Numbered from the stretch's first letter, positions 37,118 through 46,342 are shown. The stretch is 64,000 nt of DNA from Streptomyces noursei (GCF_016917755.1 NZ_CP070326.1:2976001-3040000), one strand, 5' to 3'. Notes: generated from the sequence alone by a model not told the origin. Program-made: numbers and translations.

Positions 37118-38071
37118 TCAGATCGCGCCCCCGCCGCCTTCGGCCTCGCGCTCCGCCAGGAATCGTTCGAATTCCCGGCCGATCTCGTCGGCCGACGGGA
37201 GTTCCACCGGCTCAGCGACGAGGTTGCCCCGGGTCTCCGCCCCGGCCACCGCGTCGTACTGGTGCTCAAGGCCACTGACCAGGGCGACCAGTTCCTCGTC
37301 GCCCTCGGAGATCTGTCGCTCGATCTCCTCCTGCGTCCGCAGCGCCTCCGTGCGCAGCGCGTGCGCGGCGTTCGGCAGCACCAGTCCGGTGGCGGCGGTC
37401 ACCGCCTCCAGGGCGGTCAGCGCGGCGTCCGGGTACGCGGACCGGGCGATGTAGTGCGGCACGTGCGCCGCCACGCCCAGGACGTCGTGCCCCGCCTCGG
37501 CCAGCCGGAACTCGACCAGGGACTCCGCGCTGCCGGGCACCTGGGCCTCGTCGAAGAAGCTGCTGTGCCCCGGCATCAGGTCCGTGCGGTTGCCGTGCGG
37601 GGTGAGCCCCACCGGGCGGGTGTGCGGCACACCCATCGGGATGCCGTGGAAGTTGACCGACAGCCGGACGCCGAGCCGCTCCACTATCTGACGCACCGCC
37701 GCGGCGAACCGCTCCCACTCCACGTCCGGTTCGGGCCCGGACAGCAGCAGGAAGGGCGCCCCGGTGGCGTCCTGGACCAGGTGCAGTTCGATGCGCGGGG
37801 CCTCGTACGAGGTCCAGCGGTGCCGTTCGAAGGTGAGCAGCGGCCGGCGCGCACGGTAGTCGACCAACCGGTCGTGGTCGAAGCGCGCCACGACCCGGTG
37901 CGGCAGGCCGTCCAACAGCCTCTCCACGATCTGGTCGCCGGTCTCGCCGGCGTCGATGTAGCCGTCGAAGTGGTACAGCAGCACCAGACCGGCGGAGTCC
38001 CTGGCCGTGATCGCCTCGACCGCCGCGAGCCCGCTCGGCTCCCATTCGTACAAACCCTGGGGATCCAACAC
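37118..38071 (-). CDS. PAC2-family protein
   Basis: The 317-residue protein is a PAC2 (proteasome assembly chaperone 2-like) family member: [49 protein letters not shown], and [21 protein letters not shown]. Actinobacteria have a proteasome, and PAC2 proteins are common there, but a chaperone role is not proven for them. The C-terminal 50 residues are acidic and helical. The GTG start at 38071 has GAGGAGGAG 8 nt upstream; an upstream frame exists without such a site. Confidence 0.88.
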   Translation of the reverse strand: MLDPQGLYEWEPSGLAAVEAITARDSAGLVLLYHFDGYIDAGETGDQIVERLLDGLPHRVVARFDHDRLVDYRARRPLLTFERHRWTSYEAPRIELHLVQDATGAPFLLLSGPEPDVEWERFAAAVRQIVERLGVRLSVNFHGIPMGVPHTRPVGLTPHGNRTDLMPGHSSFFDEAQVPGSAESLVEFRLAEAGHDVLGVAAHVPHYIARSAYPDAALTALEAVTAATGLVLPNAAHALRTEALRTQEEIERQISEGDEELVALVSGLEHQYDAVAGAETRGNLVAEPVELPSADEIGREFERFLAEREAEGGGGAI

Positions 38072-38216
38072 AGTGACCGCTCCTCCTCGTGTCCAAGAGC
38101 AAGAACGTCCCGGAGCGGCCCCGGCATTCCCGAGCCGGCATTCCCGCCCCCTTTGTCCGGAACTCCCCCCCCGCCCGCCCCCTCCCGTCCACGCCATCCC
38201 GCCCCACCCCGAACCC

Positions 38217-38246
38217 TTGACGCCCCTTGGTCCGTACCTCTAGCTT
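38217..38246 (+). promoter_or_regulatory. Housekeeping-type promoter of the beta-helix gene
   Basis: TTGACG, an 18-bp spacer, TAGCTT. Its expected start point is about 50 nt before the ATG at 38306. Confidence 0.55.
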
Positions 38247-38305
38247 CGCCACCGCTCCCGCGATTCACATTCCCGCCCAACGTTCATATACGGAAAGGCA
38301 GTTGA

Positions 38306-39461
38306 ATGCGCACCGTCCCCTCGCCGCCCTCGCCGCCGCCACGCTCCTGCTCATGACCGGCCCCCTGGCCTCCGCCCGGGGAGCACCCGCCCCGGCCGGC
38401 GCCACCGCCTCCGCGACGCCCTCCCCCGCCCGCATCGTCGAGGTTTCAACCGCCGCACAGCTCAAGAGCGCACCGGCCGCCGCCGCACCCGGCGACACCA
38501 TCCGGCTCGCCGACGGCACCTACCGCGGCAACTTCTCGGCCACCACGGCCGGCAGCGCCGCGGCCCGCATCACCCTGACCGGTTCGGTCAAGTCCGTGCT
38601 CACCGCCAGCGGCGGCTACGGCCTCCATCTGGACGGGGCGTCCTACTGGACCGTCCAGGGCATCACCGGCGCCGGCGGCCAAGAGGGCACCGTGATGGAC
38701 TCCACGAACGGCGTGGTGATCGACACGGTCACCGTCCACGACCCGGCCATGGAGGGCGTGCACTTCCGCACGTCCAACACGGACGGGATGATCCGGAACT
38801 CCACCATCCGTGACACCGACCAGGGCGGCCGGGGATGGGCGCGGGCGTCTATGCGGGCAGCGCGGGCGGCACGGACGACAGGAGCGACAACGTTCAGATC
38901 CTGAACAACACCATCGGCCCGGCGGTCGGCGGCGAGAACGCCGACATCAAGGAAGGCGCCACGGGCGCCAAGATCATCGGCAACAGCTTCGACGGCAGCG
39001 GGCTGACCGGCGCCAACTTCGACGACTCCTGGGTCGACATCAAGGGCAACAAAGCGCTCGTCGAGAACAACACCGGCGTCCACACCACCAACAACGGCTA
39101 CGAGACCCACACCCAGCAGCCGGGCTGGGGCTGCGGCACGGTCTTCCCCGGCAACCGCTCCGATCCGAGCGGAGCCACCGGCGCGGGCCGCTACGGCTTC
39201 AACATCACCCGCTACGACGCGGGCGACTGCCCGGTCACCATCGCGGGCGACAACACGATCAGCGGCGGCCGGAGCATCGCCAACCCGGGAATCCCTCGGC
39301 TAACGCGCCTCGCCCGACCAGCGACGCGCGCCCACCCCACGGCCGATCCGACGCATTCCGTCCGCTCCGGCCCACCGGCACCGGCACCGGCACCGGCCAT
39401 GACGAAGGCCCGCCCCCCGAAGGGAGCGGGCCTCACGTCTTCAGCTACCTCAACCGGCTAG
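38306..39461 (+). pseudogene. Secreted right-handed beta-helix protein, frameshifted
   Basis: The product is an exported parallel beta-helix (pectate lyase/polysaccharide lyase-like) protein, with a signal peptide (RPLAALAAATLLLMTGPLASARG) and repeating coil motifs (NGVVIDTVTVHDPAMEGVHFR; VQILNNTIGP; AKIIGNSFDGSG; NTGVHTTNNGYETH). It is not in one frame. The ATG at 38306 has GGAAAGG at ideal spacing, but its frame leaves the signal peptide after a few codons; one missing base near 38313 would fix it. A second missing base near 38831 separates the N- and C-terminal halves. The last 50 codons run into the rpsA terminator and look unnatural, so the true end may be near 39300. Either a decayed gene or sequencing errors. 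Confidence 0.7.
39406..39433 (-). terminator. rpsA terminator hairpin
   Basis: AGGCCCGC and GCGGGCCT pair exactly, extended inward by CCC/GGG, 48 bp beyond the rpsA stop codon. No U-run follows, a form common in actinobacteria. Confidence 0.75.
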
Positions 39462-39480
39462 CGCTGACGGGTGGAACCGT

Positions 39481-40989
39481 TCAGCTCTGGCCGCCGGCCA
39501 GCTTCTCGCGGAGCGCGGCAAGGGCCTCGTCCGACGCCAGGGCGCCGGAGTTGTCCGCCGACTCCGAGGAGTACGAGCCACCGGAGACGTTGCCGCCGCC
39601 CTGGCCACCGGCCGCCGGAGCGGCAGCGCCCTCGGCCGCAGCCTGCTCGTCGGCCTCGCGGGACTTGATGACCTGGGCCTGGTGCTGCTCGAAGCGCTGC
39701 TGCGCCTCGGCGTACTGCTGCTCCCACGCCTCGCGCTGGGCCTCGTAGCCCTCCAGCCAGTCGTTGGTCTCCGGGTCGAAGCCCTCGGGGTAGATGTAGT
39801 TGCCCTGGTCGTCGTAGGACGCGGCCATGCCGTACAGGGTCGGGTCGAACTCGACCGCCGACGGGTCGGCGCCGAAGGACTCGTTGGCCTGCTTCAGCGA
39901 GAGGCTGATGCGGCGGCGCTCCAGGTCGATGTCGATGACCTTGACGAAGATCTCGTCGTTGACCTGGACGACCTGCTCCGGGATCTCCACGTGGCGCTCG
40001 GCCAGCTCGGAGATGTGGACCAGACCCTCGATGCCCTCGTCCACGCGGACGAACGCACCGAACGGCACCAGCTTCGTGACCTTGCCGGGCACGACCTGGC
40101 CGATCTGGTGGGTGCGGGCGAACTGCTGCCACGGGTCTTCCTGGGTCGCCTTGAGCGACAGGGAGACGCGCTCGCGGTCCATGTCGACGTCCAGGACCTC
40201 GACCGTGACCTCCTGGCCGACCTCGACAACCTCGGACGGGTGGTCGATGTGCTTCCAGGACAGCTCGGAGACGTGGACGAGACCGTCGACGCCACCCAGG
40301 TCCACGAAGGCACCGAAGTTGACGATGGAGGAGACGACGCCGGAGCGCACCTGACCCTTCTGGAGGGTGGTGAGGAAGGTCTGACGGACCTCGCTCTGGG
40401 TCTGCTCCAGCCAGGCACGGCGGGACAGGACCACGTTGTTGCGGTTCTTGTCCAGCTCGATGATCTTGGCCTCGAGCTCCTTGCCCACGTAGGGCTGAAG
40501 GTCGCGGACACGGCGCATCTCGACCAGGGAGGCCGGGAGGAAGCCGCGGAGGCCGATGTCGAGGATGAGACCACCCTTGACGACCTCGATGACGGTACCG
40601 GTGACGATCCCGTCCTCTTCCTTGATCTTCTCGATGGTGCCCCAGGCACGCTCGTACTGGGCGCGCTTCTTCGAGAGGATCAGGCGGCCTTCCTTGTCCT
40701 CCTTCTGAAGGACAAGGGCTTCGATCTCGTCACCGACGGCGACGACCTCGTTGGGGTCGACGTCGTGCTTGATCGAGAGCTCACGGCTCGGGATGACGCC
40801 TTCGGTCTTGTAACCGATGTCGAGCAGGACCTCGTCCCGGTCGACCTTCACGATGACGCCGTCGACGATGTCGCCGTCGTTGAAGTACTTGATCGTCTCG
40901 TCGATCGCGGCGAGGAAAGCTTCCTCGTTACCGATGTCGTTGACCGCAACCTGCGGGGTGGTGGCGGTGGTCTCGGTGCTGCTCGTCAT
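39481..40989 (-). CDS. rpsA: 30S ribosomal protein S1
   Basis: S1 binds mRNA on the small ribosomal subunit. The 502-residue protein has four S1 (OB-fold) domains: about 36-105 (GDIVDGVIVKVDRDEVLLDIG), 123-190 (GLILDIGLRGFLPASL), 208-277 (VRSGVVSSIVNFGAFVDLG) and 293-362 (VPGKVTKLVPFGAFVRV). A low-complexity acidic/Gly-rich tail follows (about 400-502). Four domains rather than the six of E. coli S1 is the actinobacterial form. A strong promoter lies 220 bp upstream, leaving a long leader in which autoregulation is possible. Confidence 0.97.
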   Translation of the reverse strand: MTSSTETTATTPQVAVNDIGNEEAFLAAIDETIKYFNDGDIVDGVIVKVDRDEVLLDIGYKTEGVIPSRELSIKHDVDPNEVVAVGDEIEALVLQKEDKEGRLILSKKRAQYERAWGTIEKIKEEDGIVTGTVIEVVKGGLILDIGLRGFLPASLVEMRRVRDLQPYVGKELEAKIIELDKNRNNVVLSRRAWLEQTQSEVRQTFLTTLQKGQVRSGVVSSIVNFGAFVDLGGVDGLVHVSELSWKHIDHPSEVVEVGQEVTVEVLDVDMDRERVSLSLKATQEDPWQQFARTHQIGQVVPGKVTKLVPFGAFVRVDEGIEGLVHISELAERHVEIPEQVVQVNDEIFVKVIDIDLERRRISLSLKQANESFGADPSAVEFDPTLYGMAASYDDQGNYIYPEGFDPETNDWLEGYEAQREAWEQQYAEAQQRFEQHQAQVIKSREADEQAAAEGAAAPAAGGQGGGNVSGGSYSSESADNSGALASDEALAALREKLAGGQS

Positions 40990-41208
40990 GTGGGAAAGGG
41001 CTCCGGTACGGACATTGAAGTCGTAGGTACTGCTACGCCGAGAGCCCGTATCGCCTCTGCATCAGACCGGACAGCGTCTAAGGCGCATCCTCCGGACGCC
41101 CCGCAAAAACCGGAGCAACCCGAAACGCCTCAAAACCGAGGGGACATTCATACAGATGCGAGCGCGGCCTGCTCCGTCCGAGGCGCGCAGGCCCGCAGCG
41201 CAACTTGT
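40990..41208 (-). other. Long 5' leader of rpsA
   Basis: Between the mapped promoter and the ATG lie about 212 transcribed bases without a supported gene. The leader contains several GC-rich self-complementary patches (for example around 41160-41200). A leader this long is unusual for a ribosomal protein gene in a GC-rich actinobacterium and may carry a control element. I do not recognise a known riboswitch. Confidence 0.5.
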
Positions 41209-41237
41209 AGCATACGGGGGCAGCCGGACAGGGTCAA
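41209..41237 (-). promoter_or_regulatory. Strong sigma-70 (HrdB-type) promoter of rpsA
   Basis: On the minus strand: TTGACC, a 17-bp spacer, TATGCT. This is a near-consensus vegetative promoter, as expected for a ribosomal protein gene. Confidence 0.85.
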
Positions 41238-41362
41238 TGCGCGAAAGGCGCACACCGGGGACAGAACGCTCCATAACCGGCGCACGCGATGTTCCGCGAG
41301 GTCGTACGGCCTCACAGTCCCCCGCTGCGACAAGCACAGCGAAGACTACGACGACGGGCGCG

Positions 41363-42196
41363 ATGAGCCAATACGCAATGGATAACGAGCCGGAGGCAAC
41401 TCGGCGTGACGCCTCGGACGCCGAGAGCAGCCGGGCCAGCCGCGGCTGGTGGGACCGCAATGCGGACGAGTACCAGAGGGAACACGGCGCGTTCCTCGGG
41501 GACGACCGGTTCGTCTGGGGCCCGGAGGGGCTCGACGAGGCGGACGCCGCGCTCCTGGGGCCGGCCGCCGAACTGAAGGGACGGCGCGTCCTGGAGATCG
41601 GCGCCGGCGCGGCGCAGTGCTCCCGCTGGCTGGCGGCCCAGGGGGCGTTCCCGGTGGCCCTGGACCTCTCCCACCGACAGCTCCAGCACGCGCTGCGGAT
41701 CGCCGGCGGGACGGCCGACGGCACCGTCGACCTGGTGGAGGCGGACGCGGGCGCGCTGCCGTTCCGCGACGACTCCTTCGACCTGGCGTGTTCCGCCTAC
41801 GGGGCGCTGCCGTTCGTCGCCGAGCCGGTGCAGGTGCTGCGCGAGGTGCGGCGGGTGCTGCGGCCGGGCGGGCGGTTCGTCTTCTCGGTGACCCATCCGA
41901 TCCGCTGGGCGTTCCCCGACGAGCCGGGGCCGGAGGGGCTGTCGGTGGCGGCTTCGTACTTCGACCGCACGCCGTACGTCGAGCAGGACGAGAGCGGGCG
42001 GGCGGTGTACGTGGAGCACCACCGGACGCTGGGCGACCGGGTGCGGGACGTGGTGGCGGCCGGCTTCCGGCTGGTGGACCTCGTCGAACCGGAGTGGCCG
42101 GAGTGGAACACCCAGGAGTGGGGCGGCTGGTCGCCGCTGCGGGGGCATCTGATCCCGGGGACGGCGATCTTCGTGTGCACGGCGGACGGGGCGTGA
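41363..42196 (+). CDS. Class I SAM-dependent methyltransferase
   Basis: The 277-residue protein has the Rossmann SAM motif VLEIGAGAAQCSRWL (about residues 77-91), motif II with LVEADAGALPFRDDSFD, and motif III LRPGGRFVFSVTHP. It has the start SRGWWDRNADEYQREHGAFLG typical of an actinobacterial methyltransferase family next to rpsA. The substrate is unknown. The ATG at 41363 lacks a strong ribosome site; ATG at 41378 is an alternative. It is divergent from rpsA. Confidence 0.9.
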   Translation: MSQYAMDNEPEATRRDASDAESSRASRGWWDRNADEYQREHGAFLGDDRFVWGPEGLDEADAALLGPAAELKGRRVLEIGAGAAQCSRWLAAQGAFPVALDLSHRQLQHALRIAGGTADGTVDLVEADAGALPFRDDSFDLACSAYGALPFVAEPVQVLREVRRVLRPGGRFVFSVTHPIRWAFPDEPGPEGLSVAASYFDRTPYVEQDESGRAVYVEHHRTLGDRVRDVVAAGFRLVDLVEPEWPEWNTQEWGGWSPLRGHLIPGTAIFVCTADGA

Positions 42197-42235
42197 TGCT
42201 GCCGGGGCGTAGCGGCCGGGCGGCAGACTGGAGCG

Positions 42236-44824
42236 GTGAGCCTCAGCCCTTCCCCGGCCGCCGGGACGCCCGGCGCCGCCCTCGCCCAGCTGCCCGTCCG
42301 CAGTGCGCTGCCCGCGCTGCGCGACGCCCTCGACACGACCGGTGCCGCGGTGCTGTGCGCGCCGCCGGGCACCGGCAAGACGACCCTGGTGCCGCTGGAG
42401 CTCGCCGGGCTGACCGGCGAGGGGCCGCGGCGGCGGGTGGTCGTCGCCGAGCCGCGCCGGATCGCGGCCCGCGCGGCGGCCCGGCGGATGGCGTGGCTGC
42501 TGGGCGAGCGGGTGGGCGACCGCGTCGGCTTCACCGTGCGCGGGGAGCGGCGGGCCGGGCCGCGTACGGCGGTGGAGGTGGTGACCACCGGGGTGCTGTT
42601 GCAGCGGCTGCAGCGCGATCCGGAGCTGGCCGGGGTGGACGTCGTGGTGCTCGACGAGTGCCACGAGCGGCATCTGGACGCCGACACCTGCGCGGCCTTC
42701 CTCTTGGACGTACGGGCGGCGCTGCGGCCGGAGCTGCGGCTGCTGGCGGCCTCCGCGACGACCGACGCGGAGGGGTGGGCGCGACTGCTGGGCGGCGGGG
42801 AGCCGGCTCCGGTGGTGGCCGCGACGGGGGTCTCGCACCCGGTGGAGGTGGTGTGGGCGCCACCGGAGCGGCCGGTCGCGCCGCCGCACGGGATGCGGGT
42901 GGATCCGGCGCTGCTGACGCACGTCGCCGCCGTGGTGCGGCGGGCACTGCGGGAACAGGCCGGTGACGTGCTGTGCTTCCTGCCCGGGGTCGGCGAGATC
43001 GCACGGGTGGCGGGGCAGTTGGCGGGGGTGGACGCCGAGGTGCTGCAGGTGCACGGGCGGGCGCCGGCCGAGGTGCAGGACGCGGTGTTGGCGGGCGGTG
43101 GGGGTGCCTCTCGTTCGAGCGAAGCCGAGAGTGGGGGAGGGGCCCGCCGGATCGTGCTGGCGACCTCCGTGGCGGAGTCCAGCCTGACCGTGCCCGGGGT
43201 GCGGGTCGTGGTGGACAGCGGGCTGGCGCGGGTGCCGCGGATGGACCACGCGCGTGGGCTCAGCGCGCTGACGACCGTCCGTGCCTCTCGGGCGGCGGCG
43301 CGGCAGCGGGCCGGGCGGGCCGGCCGGCAGGAGCCCGGGGTGGTCTACCGCTGCTGGGCCGAGGGGGAGGACGGACGGTTGCCGCGCTTCCCGGACCCGG
43401 AGATCAAGGTCGCCGATCTGACCGCGTTCGCCCTTCAGACGGCCTGTTGGGGCGATCCGACCGCGAGCGGGCTGGCGCTGCTGGACGCACCGCCGGCCGG
43501 GGCGCTGGCCGCGGCCCGGGAGGTGCTGACGGCGATCGGCGCGGTGGACACGGCGGGCCGGGCGACCGAGCGGGGCGTGCGGATGGCGCGGCTGGGACTG
43601 CACCCCCGGCTGGCCCGCGCGCTGCTGGACGGCGCCACCGAGGTCGGTGTGCGGCGCGCGGCGGAGGTGGTGGCGCTGCTGAGCGAGGAGCCGCCACGGT
43701 CCTACGGGGACGATCTGGCGGCCGCGTGGCGCACCGCGCGCCGGGGCGGCGACGCCTACGCCGCGCGGTGGCGGCAGGAGGCGCGGCGGCTGGCGGCGGC
43801 GGCCGGGGAGCCGGAGCGGGGGGAGCGACGGGGGCCGGCGGCCGGGGGCGCCGCGTCCGAGGACGCGGTCGCCGGACTGCTCGCGGCGCTGGCCTTCCCG
43901 GAGCGGGTGGCCCGGGCGCGCGGGGCCGGCAGTTACCTGATGGCGTCCGGAACCGGGGCCGAACTGGCCGGGGCGGGGGCCGGCGGCCGGGCCGGGGACG
44001 GATCGCGGCTGCGGGACGCGGCCTGGCTGGCGGTCGCGGTGGCGGACCGGCCGGTCGCCGCGGCGTCCGCGCGGGTCCGGCTGGCGGCCGTGATCGACGA
44101 GGGGACCGCCCGCGCCGCGGCCGGGGCGCTGTATTCCTCCGGGGAGGAGGTGCGCTGGGCGGACGGCGAGGTGGTGGCCCGGCAGGTGACCCGGCTCGGC
44201 GCGATCGAGCTGTCGGCCGGTGCGCTGGGCGCACCGGATCCCGGGCTGCTGCGGGACGCGGTCGTCGAGGGCCTGCGGCGGGAGGGGCTCGGGCTGCTGC
44301 GGTGGACGGCCGGGGCGACCGCGGTGCGGCAGCGCATGGCCTTCCTGCACCGGGAGTTGGGCGCGCCGTGGCCGGAGGTGTCGGACGCGGCGCTGCTGGA
44401 GCGCGTCGAGGACTGGCTGGGGACCGAGCTGGGGCGGGCCCGGCGGCGGGCCGATCTGGCGCGGGTGGACGCGGGACAGGCACTGACCCGGCTGCTGCCG
44501 TGGGCGACCGGTGAGGCGGTGCGCTTCGAGGAGCTGGCGCCGGAGCGGATCGAGGTGCCGAGTGGTTCCCGGGTGCGGGTGGACTACGGCGGCGAGCAGC
44601 CCGTACTGGCCGTCAAACTGCAGGAGTTGTTCGGGCTGCGGGAGTCGCCGCGGGTGGCGGGCGGGCGGGTGCCGGTGCTGGTGCACCTGCTCTCGCCGGC
44701 GGGGCGGCCGGCGGCGGTCACGGCGGACCTGGCCTCCTTCTGGCGGGACGGCTACCGGGCCGTCCGGGCGGAGCTGCGCGGTCGCTACCCCAAGCATCCC
44801 TGGCCGGAGGACCCTCCCCCATAG
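42236..44824 (+). CDS. hrpB: ATP-dependent RNA helicase HrpB
   Basis: The 862-residue DEAH-box helicase has Walker A PPGTGKTT (43-50), the DECHERH box near residue 140, SAT motif (LAASATT), LATSVAESSLTVPGV (motif V), QRAGRAGRQ (motif VI), and the C-terminal HrpB domain (VDYGGEQPVLAVKLQELFG). Two oddities are visible. An insertion of about 14 codons (GGASRSSEAESGGG) between the helicase motifs coincides with a dispersed palindromic repeat (43100-43140). The last codons and the stop TAG are formed by another copy (44814-44852). The GTG start has GGAG upstream within 5-6 nt. The gene lies 39 bp after the methyltransferase. Confidence 0.94.
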   Translation: MSLSPSPAAGTPGAALAQLPVRSALPALRDALDTTGAAVLCAPPGTGKTTLVPLELAGLTGEGPRRRVVVAEPRRIAARAAARRMAWLLGERVGDRVGFTVRGERRAGPRTAVEVVTTGVLLQRLQRDPELAGVDVVVLDECHERHLDADTCAAFLLDVRAALRPELRLLAASATTDAEGWARLLGGGEPAPVVAATGVSHPVEVVWAPPERPVAPPHGMRVDPALLTHVAAVVRRALREQAGDVLCFLPGVGEIARVAGQLAGVDAEVLQVHGRAPAEVQDAVLAGGGGASRSSEAESGGGARRIVLATSVAESSLTVPGVRVVVDSGLARVPRMDHARGLSALTTVRASRAAARQRAGRAGRQEPGVVYRCWAEGEDGRLPRFPDPEIKVADLTAFALQTACWGDPTASGLALLDAPPAGALAAAREVLTAIGAVDTAGRATERGVRMARLGLHPRLARALLDGATEVGVRRAAEVVALLSEEPPRSYGDDLAAAWRTARRGGDAYAARWRQEARRLAAAAGEPERGERRGPAAGGAASEDAVAGLLAALAFPERVARARGAGSYLMASGTGAELAGAGAGGRAGDGSRLRDAAWLAVAVADRPVAAASARVRLAAVIDEGTARAAAGALYSSGEEVRWADGEVVARQVTRLGAIELSAGALGAPDPGLLRDAVVEGLRREGLGLLRWTAGATAVRQRMAFLHRELGAPWPEVSDAALLERVEDWLGTELGRARRRADLARVDAGQALTRLLPWATGEAVRFEELAPERIEVPSGSRVRVDYGGEQPVLAVKLQELFGLRESPRVAGGRVPVLVHLLSPAGRPAAVTADLASFWRDGYRAVRAELRGRYPKHPWPEDPPP
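43100..43140 (+). repeat. Dispersed palindromic repeat, copy 1 (inside hrpB)
   Basis: It starts GGGGGTGCCTCTCG and ends GCCGAGAGTGGGGGAG, with CTCTCG/CGAGAG as the inner stem. The copy is 39-42 bp, a multiple of three, so hrpB stays in frame. Similar elements are common in Streptomyces genomes. Confidence 0.8.
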
Positions 44825-44852
44825 CCTCAACGGCATGGGAGGTACCCCCCAT
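44814..44852 (-). repeat. Dispersed palindromic repeat, copy 3 (3' end of hrpB)
   Basis: Read on the minus strand: GGGGGTACCTCCCATG, ending GGCTATGGGGGAG. It matches the ends of copies 1 and 2 and spans the hrpB stop codon at 44822-44824. Confidence 0.75.
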
Positions 44853-45049
44853 CGGCCGAACCGACCCGGCACACCTCGGCGCGGCTGCGGCGGGGGTGAG
44901 AGCCCGCCGGGCGGGGCGGTCCCGCCGCGTGCCGGACGGGCCCGCGCGCCCGCTCCTGCCCCGACGTCTGGGGCGTGCGGGCACGTCAACTCCCTTCGGC
45001 AGGACGGCGTTCGGAGCTTCTGCGGACGGTTCGTCGGTGTCATGTCTCC

Positions 45050-45072
45050 ACGCTACGGCCCGCCACTGACAA
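45050..45072 (-). promoter_or_regulatory. Perfect RecA-NDp promoter with no recognisable gene
   Basis: On the minus strand: TTGTCAGTGGC, six bases, TAGCGT, ending 7 bp before an ATG at 45043, the same leaderless geometry as uvrB and ogt. The promoter overlaps the 3' end of the DUF3068 gene and points at the 228-bp gap before hrpB. The frame from that ATG soon runs antisense into hrpB and copy 3 of the repeat and resembles no protein. Confidence 0.75.
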
Positions 45073-46105
45073 CGCCCTCGACCGCCGGTTGCGCCGGGTC
45101 CTCCGAGTGGGAGTGCCGGCCGCGGGCCTCAAGGTGCAGGCTGGCGGCGAGGAGGAGGGCGCCGAGGGCCAGGAAGCCCCAGGGGAGGTAGCTGGTAAGG
45201 AGCAGGACGAGGGTGCGCTGGGACTTCACCAGGGCCAGGGTGGAGTCGACGTAGTCGGCGCGCATCTTCACATGGCCGGCGAAGGCGGTGACCTTGCCGC
45301 CGCCGGGGAGCAGTTGGCCGCCGCGCAGCTCTTCCTTGTGGAGCTCCTCGCCGTTGACGGGGGCGCCGGTGACCGGGTCGACCCAGAACATCCGCGTGGT
45401 GGAGTACCAGCGGGTGGTGCCCATCTTCTGGACGGCTTCCGGGGTGATGCCCTTGACCGGCATCTTCTTGGGCAGCGGGACCTTGGTCCAGGGGATGGTC
45501 TGCTCGAAGTAGTAGACCTCCAGGCCGTGGAAGGTCCGGGTCCCCTTGTAGTGGATGGGGGCCGAGGTGCGGGTCTGGGCGTCGAAGTAGGCGTAGTCGC
45601 GTTTCTCAGTGAGGAACGGCCACTTGTACTCGATGCCGGAGCGGCGCACGGGGTCGCCGTCGACCATCTCGCCGGCGGCGTGGACGGGTTCCTGGGAGTG
45701 CGCGTCGAAGACGTAGCGCTCGGGGATCTCGGAGACCATCTTGCCGTCGGGGCCGGCCACGAAGGAGAGGGCGTCCCAGACCACGACGTCGCGGCCGCTG
45801 GCCCGCTCGACCCGGTGGGCCTCGGCGACGTTGCCCTTGAGGGTCTGGACGATGGTGACCTCGGGGACTTGTCGGGCCTTCATGGTGCCGTAGTCGAGGA
45901 GGGTGGCGGGCCTGGCCTCCAGGACCATGGCCTGGTACTGGCTGGGTGGGATCTTGGCGAGGCGGGGGAAGGCGTACCAGCGCATCAGCGGGGACAGCGC
46001 GGTGAAGAAGGCGGCGAGGCCGAGCAGGACGAGGCTCGCGGTGCGGCGCATCCCTCTTCGCGGCTTCGACGCGTGTGCCCCGGTGCCGGGCGGGGTTCGG
46101 CGCAT
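45053..46105 (-). CDS. DUF3068 (PorA-family-like) membrane-anchored protein
   Basis: The 350-residue protein has an N-terminal membrane helix (about 20-42), a large extracytoplasmic domain with repeated DUF3068 features (KGNVAEAHRVERASGRDVVVWDAL; WYSTTRMFWVDPVTGAPVNGEE), and a C-terminal helix (about 306-330). Such proteins of unknown function are common in actinobacterial envelopes. The start ATG has GAGGGAGGG about 12 nt upstream. An 18-bp gap follows the SPW_0924-type gene on the same strand, so the two form an operon. Confidence 0.88.
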   Translation of the reverse strand: MRRTPPGTGAHASKPRRGMRRTASLVLLGLAAFFTALSPLMRWYAFPRLAKIPPSQYQAMVLEARPATLLDYGTMKARQVPEVTIVQTLKGNVAEAHRVERASGRDVVVWDALSFVAGPDGKMVSEIPERYVFDAHSQEPVHAAGEMVDGDPVRRSGIEYKWPFLTEKRDYAYFDAQTRTSAPIHYKGTRTFHGLEVYYFEQTIPWTKVPLPKKMPVKGITPEAVQKMGTTRWYSTTRMFWVDPVTGAPVNGEELHKEELRGGQLLPGGGKVTAFAGHVKMRADYVDSTLALVKSQRTLVLLLTSYLPWGFLALGALLLAASLHLEARGRHSHSEDPAQPAVEGVVSGGP

Positions 46106-46123
46106 GGCGGTGGCGTCCCTCCC

Positions 46124-46258
46124 TCAGGGGTGTGCGGGGACGGTGGTCAGCAGCGGCTCGGGGGACGTCCGGCCCTCGGGGGCGCCGATCGCGGTGACGG
46201 TGAAGATGAGGGCGAGCGCCGCGGCCAGGCCGATCGCGGCTGCTGTCAGGGCGCGCAT
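46124..46258 (-). CDS. SPW_0924-family small membrane protein
   Basis: The 44-residue protein has one hydrophobic helix (LTAAAIGLAAALALIFTVTAIG) and the conserved end SPEPLLTTVPAHP. It matches a small Streptomyces family known as SPW_0924, of unknown function. The ATG at 46258 has GGGAGGACGGCC before it. It is probably the first gene of a two-gene unit with the DUF3068 protein. Confidence 0.8.
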   Translation of the reverse strand: MRALTAAAIGLAAALALIFTVTAIGAPEGRTSPEPLLTTVPAHP

Positions 46259-46342
46259 GGCCGTCCTCCCGGAGAACTGAACTGATGCAGTGTCAGGGCG
46301 GGGGCACGGTAGCAACGGGCGGCCGAGATGAGAACACGTTTC

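Noticed and set aside
44718..44984. Minus-strand 89-codon frame with AAGGGAG before a GTG
   Set aside because: The ribosome site is good, but the translation is Arg/Pro/Ala-rich and includes the dispersed repeat and the antisense end of hrpB.
41312..45043. Long minus-strand frame from the ATG behind the 45.05-kb damage promoter
   Set aside because: After the first few codons it is an antisense reading of hrpB with low-complexity Pro/Arg/Gly composition, so it is not called as a gene; only the promoter is kept.
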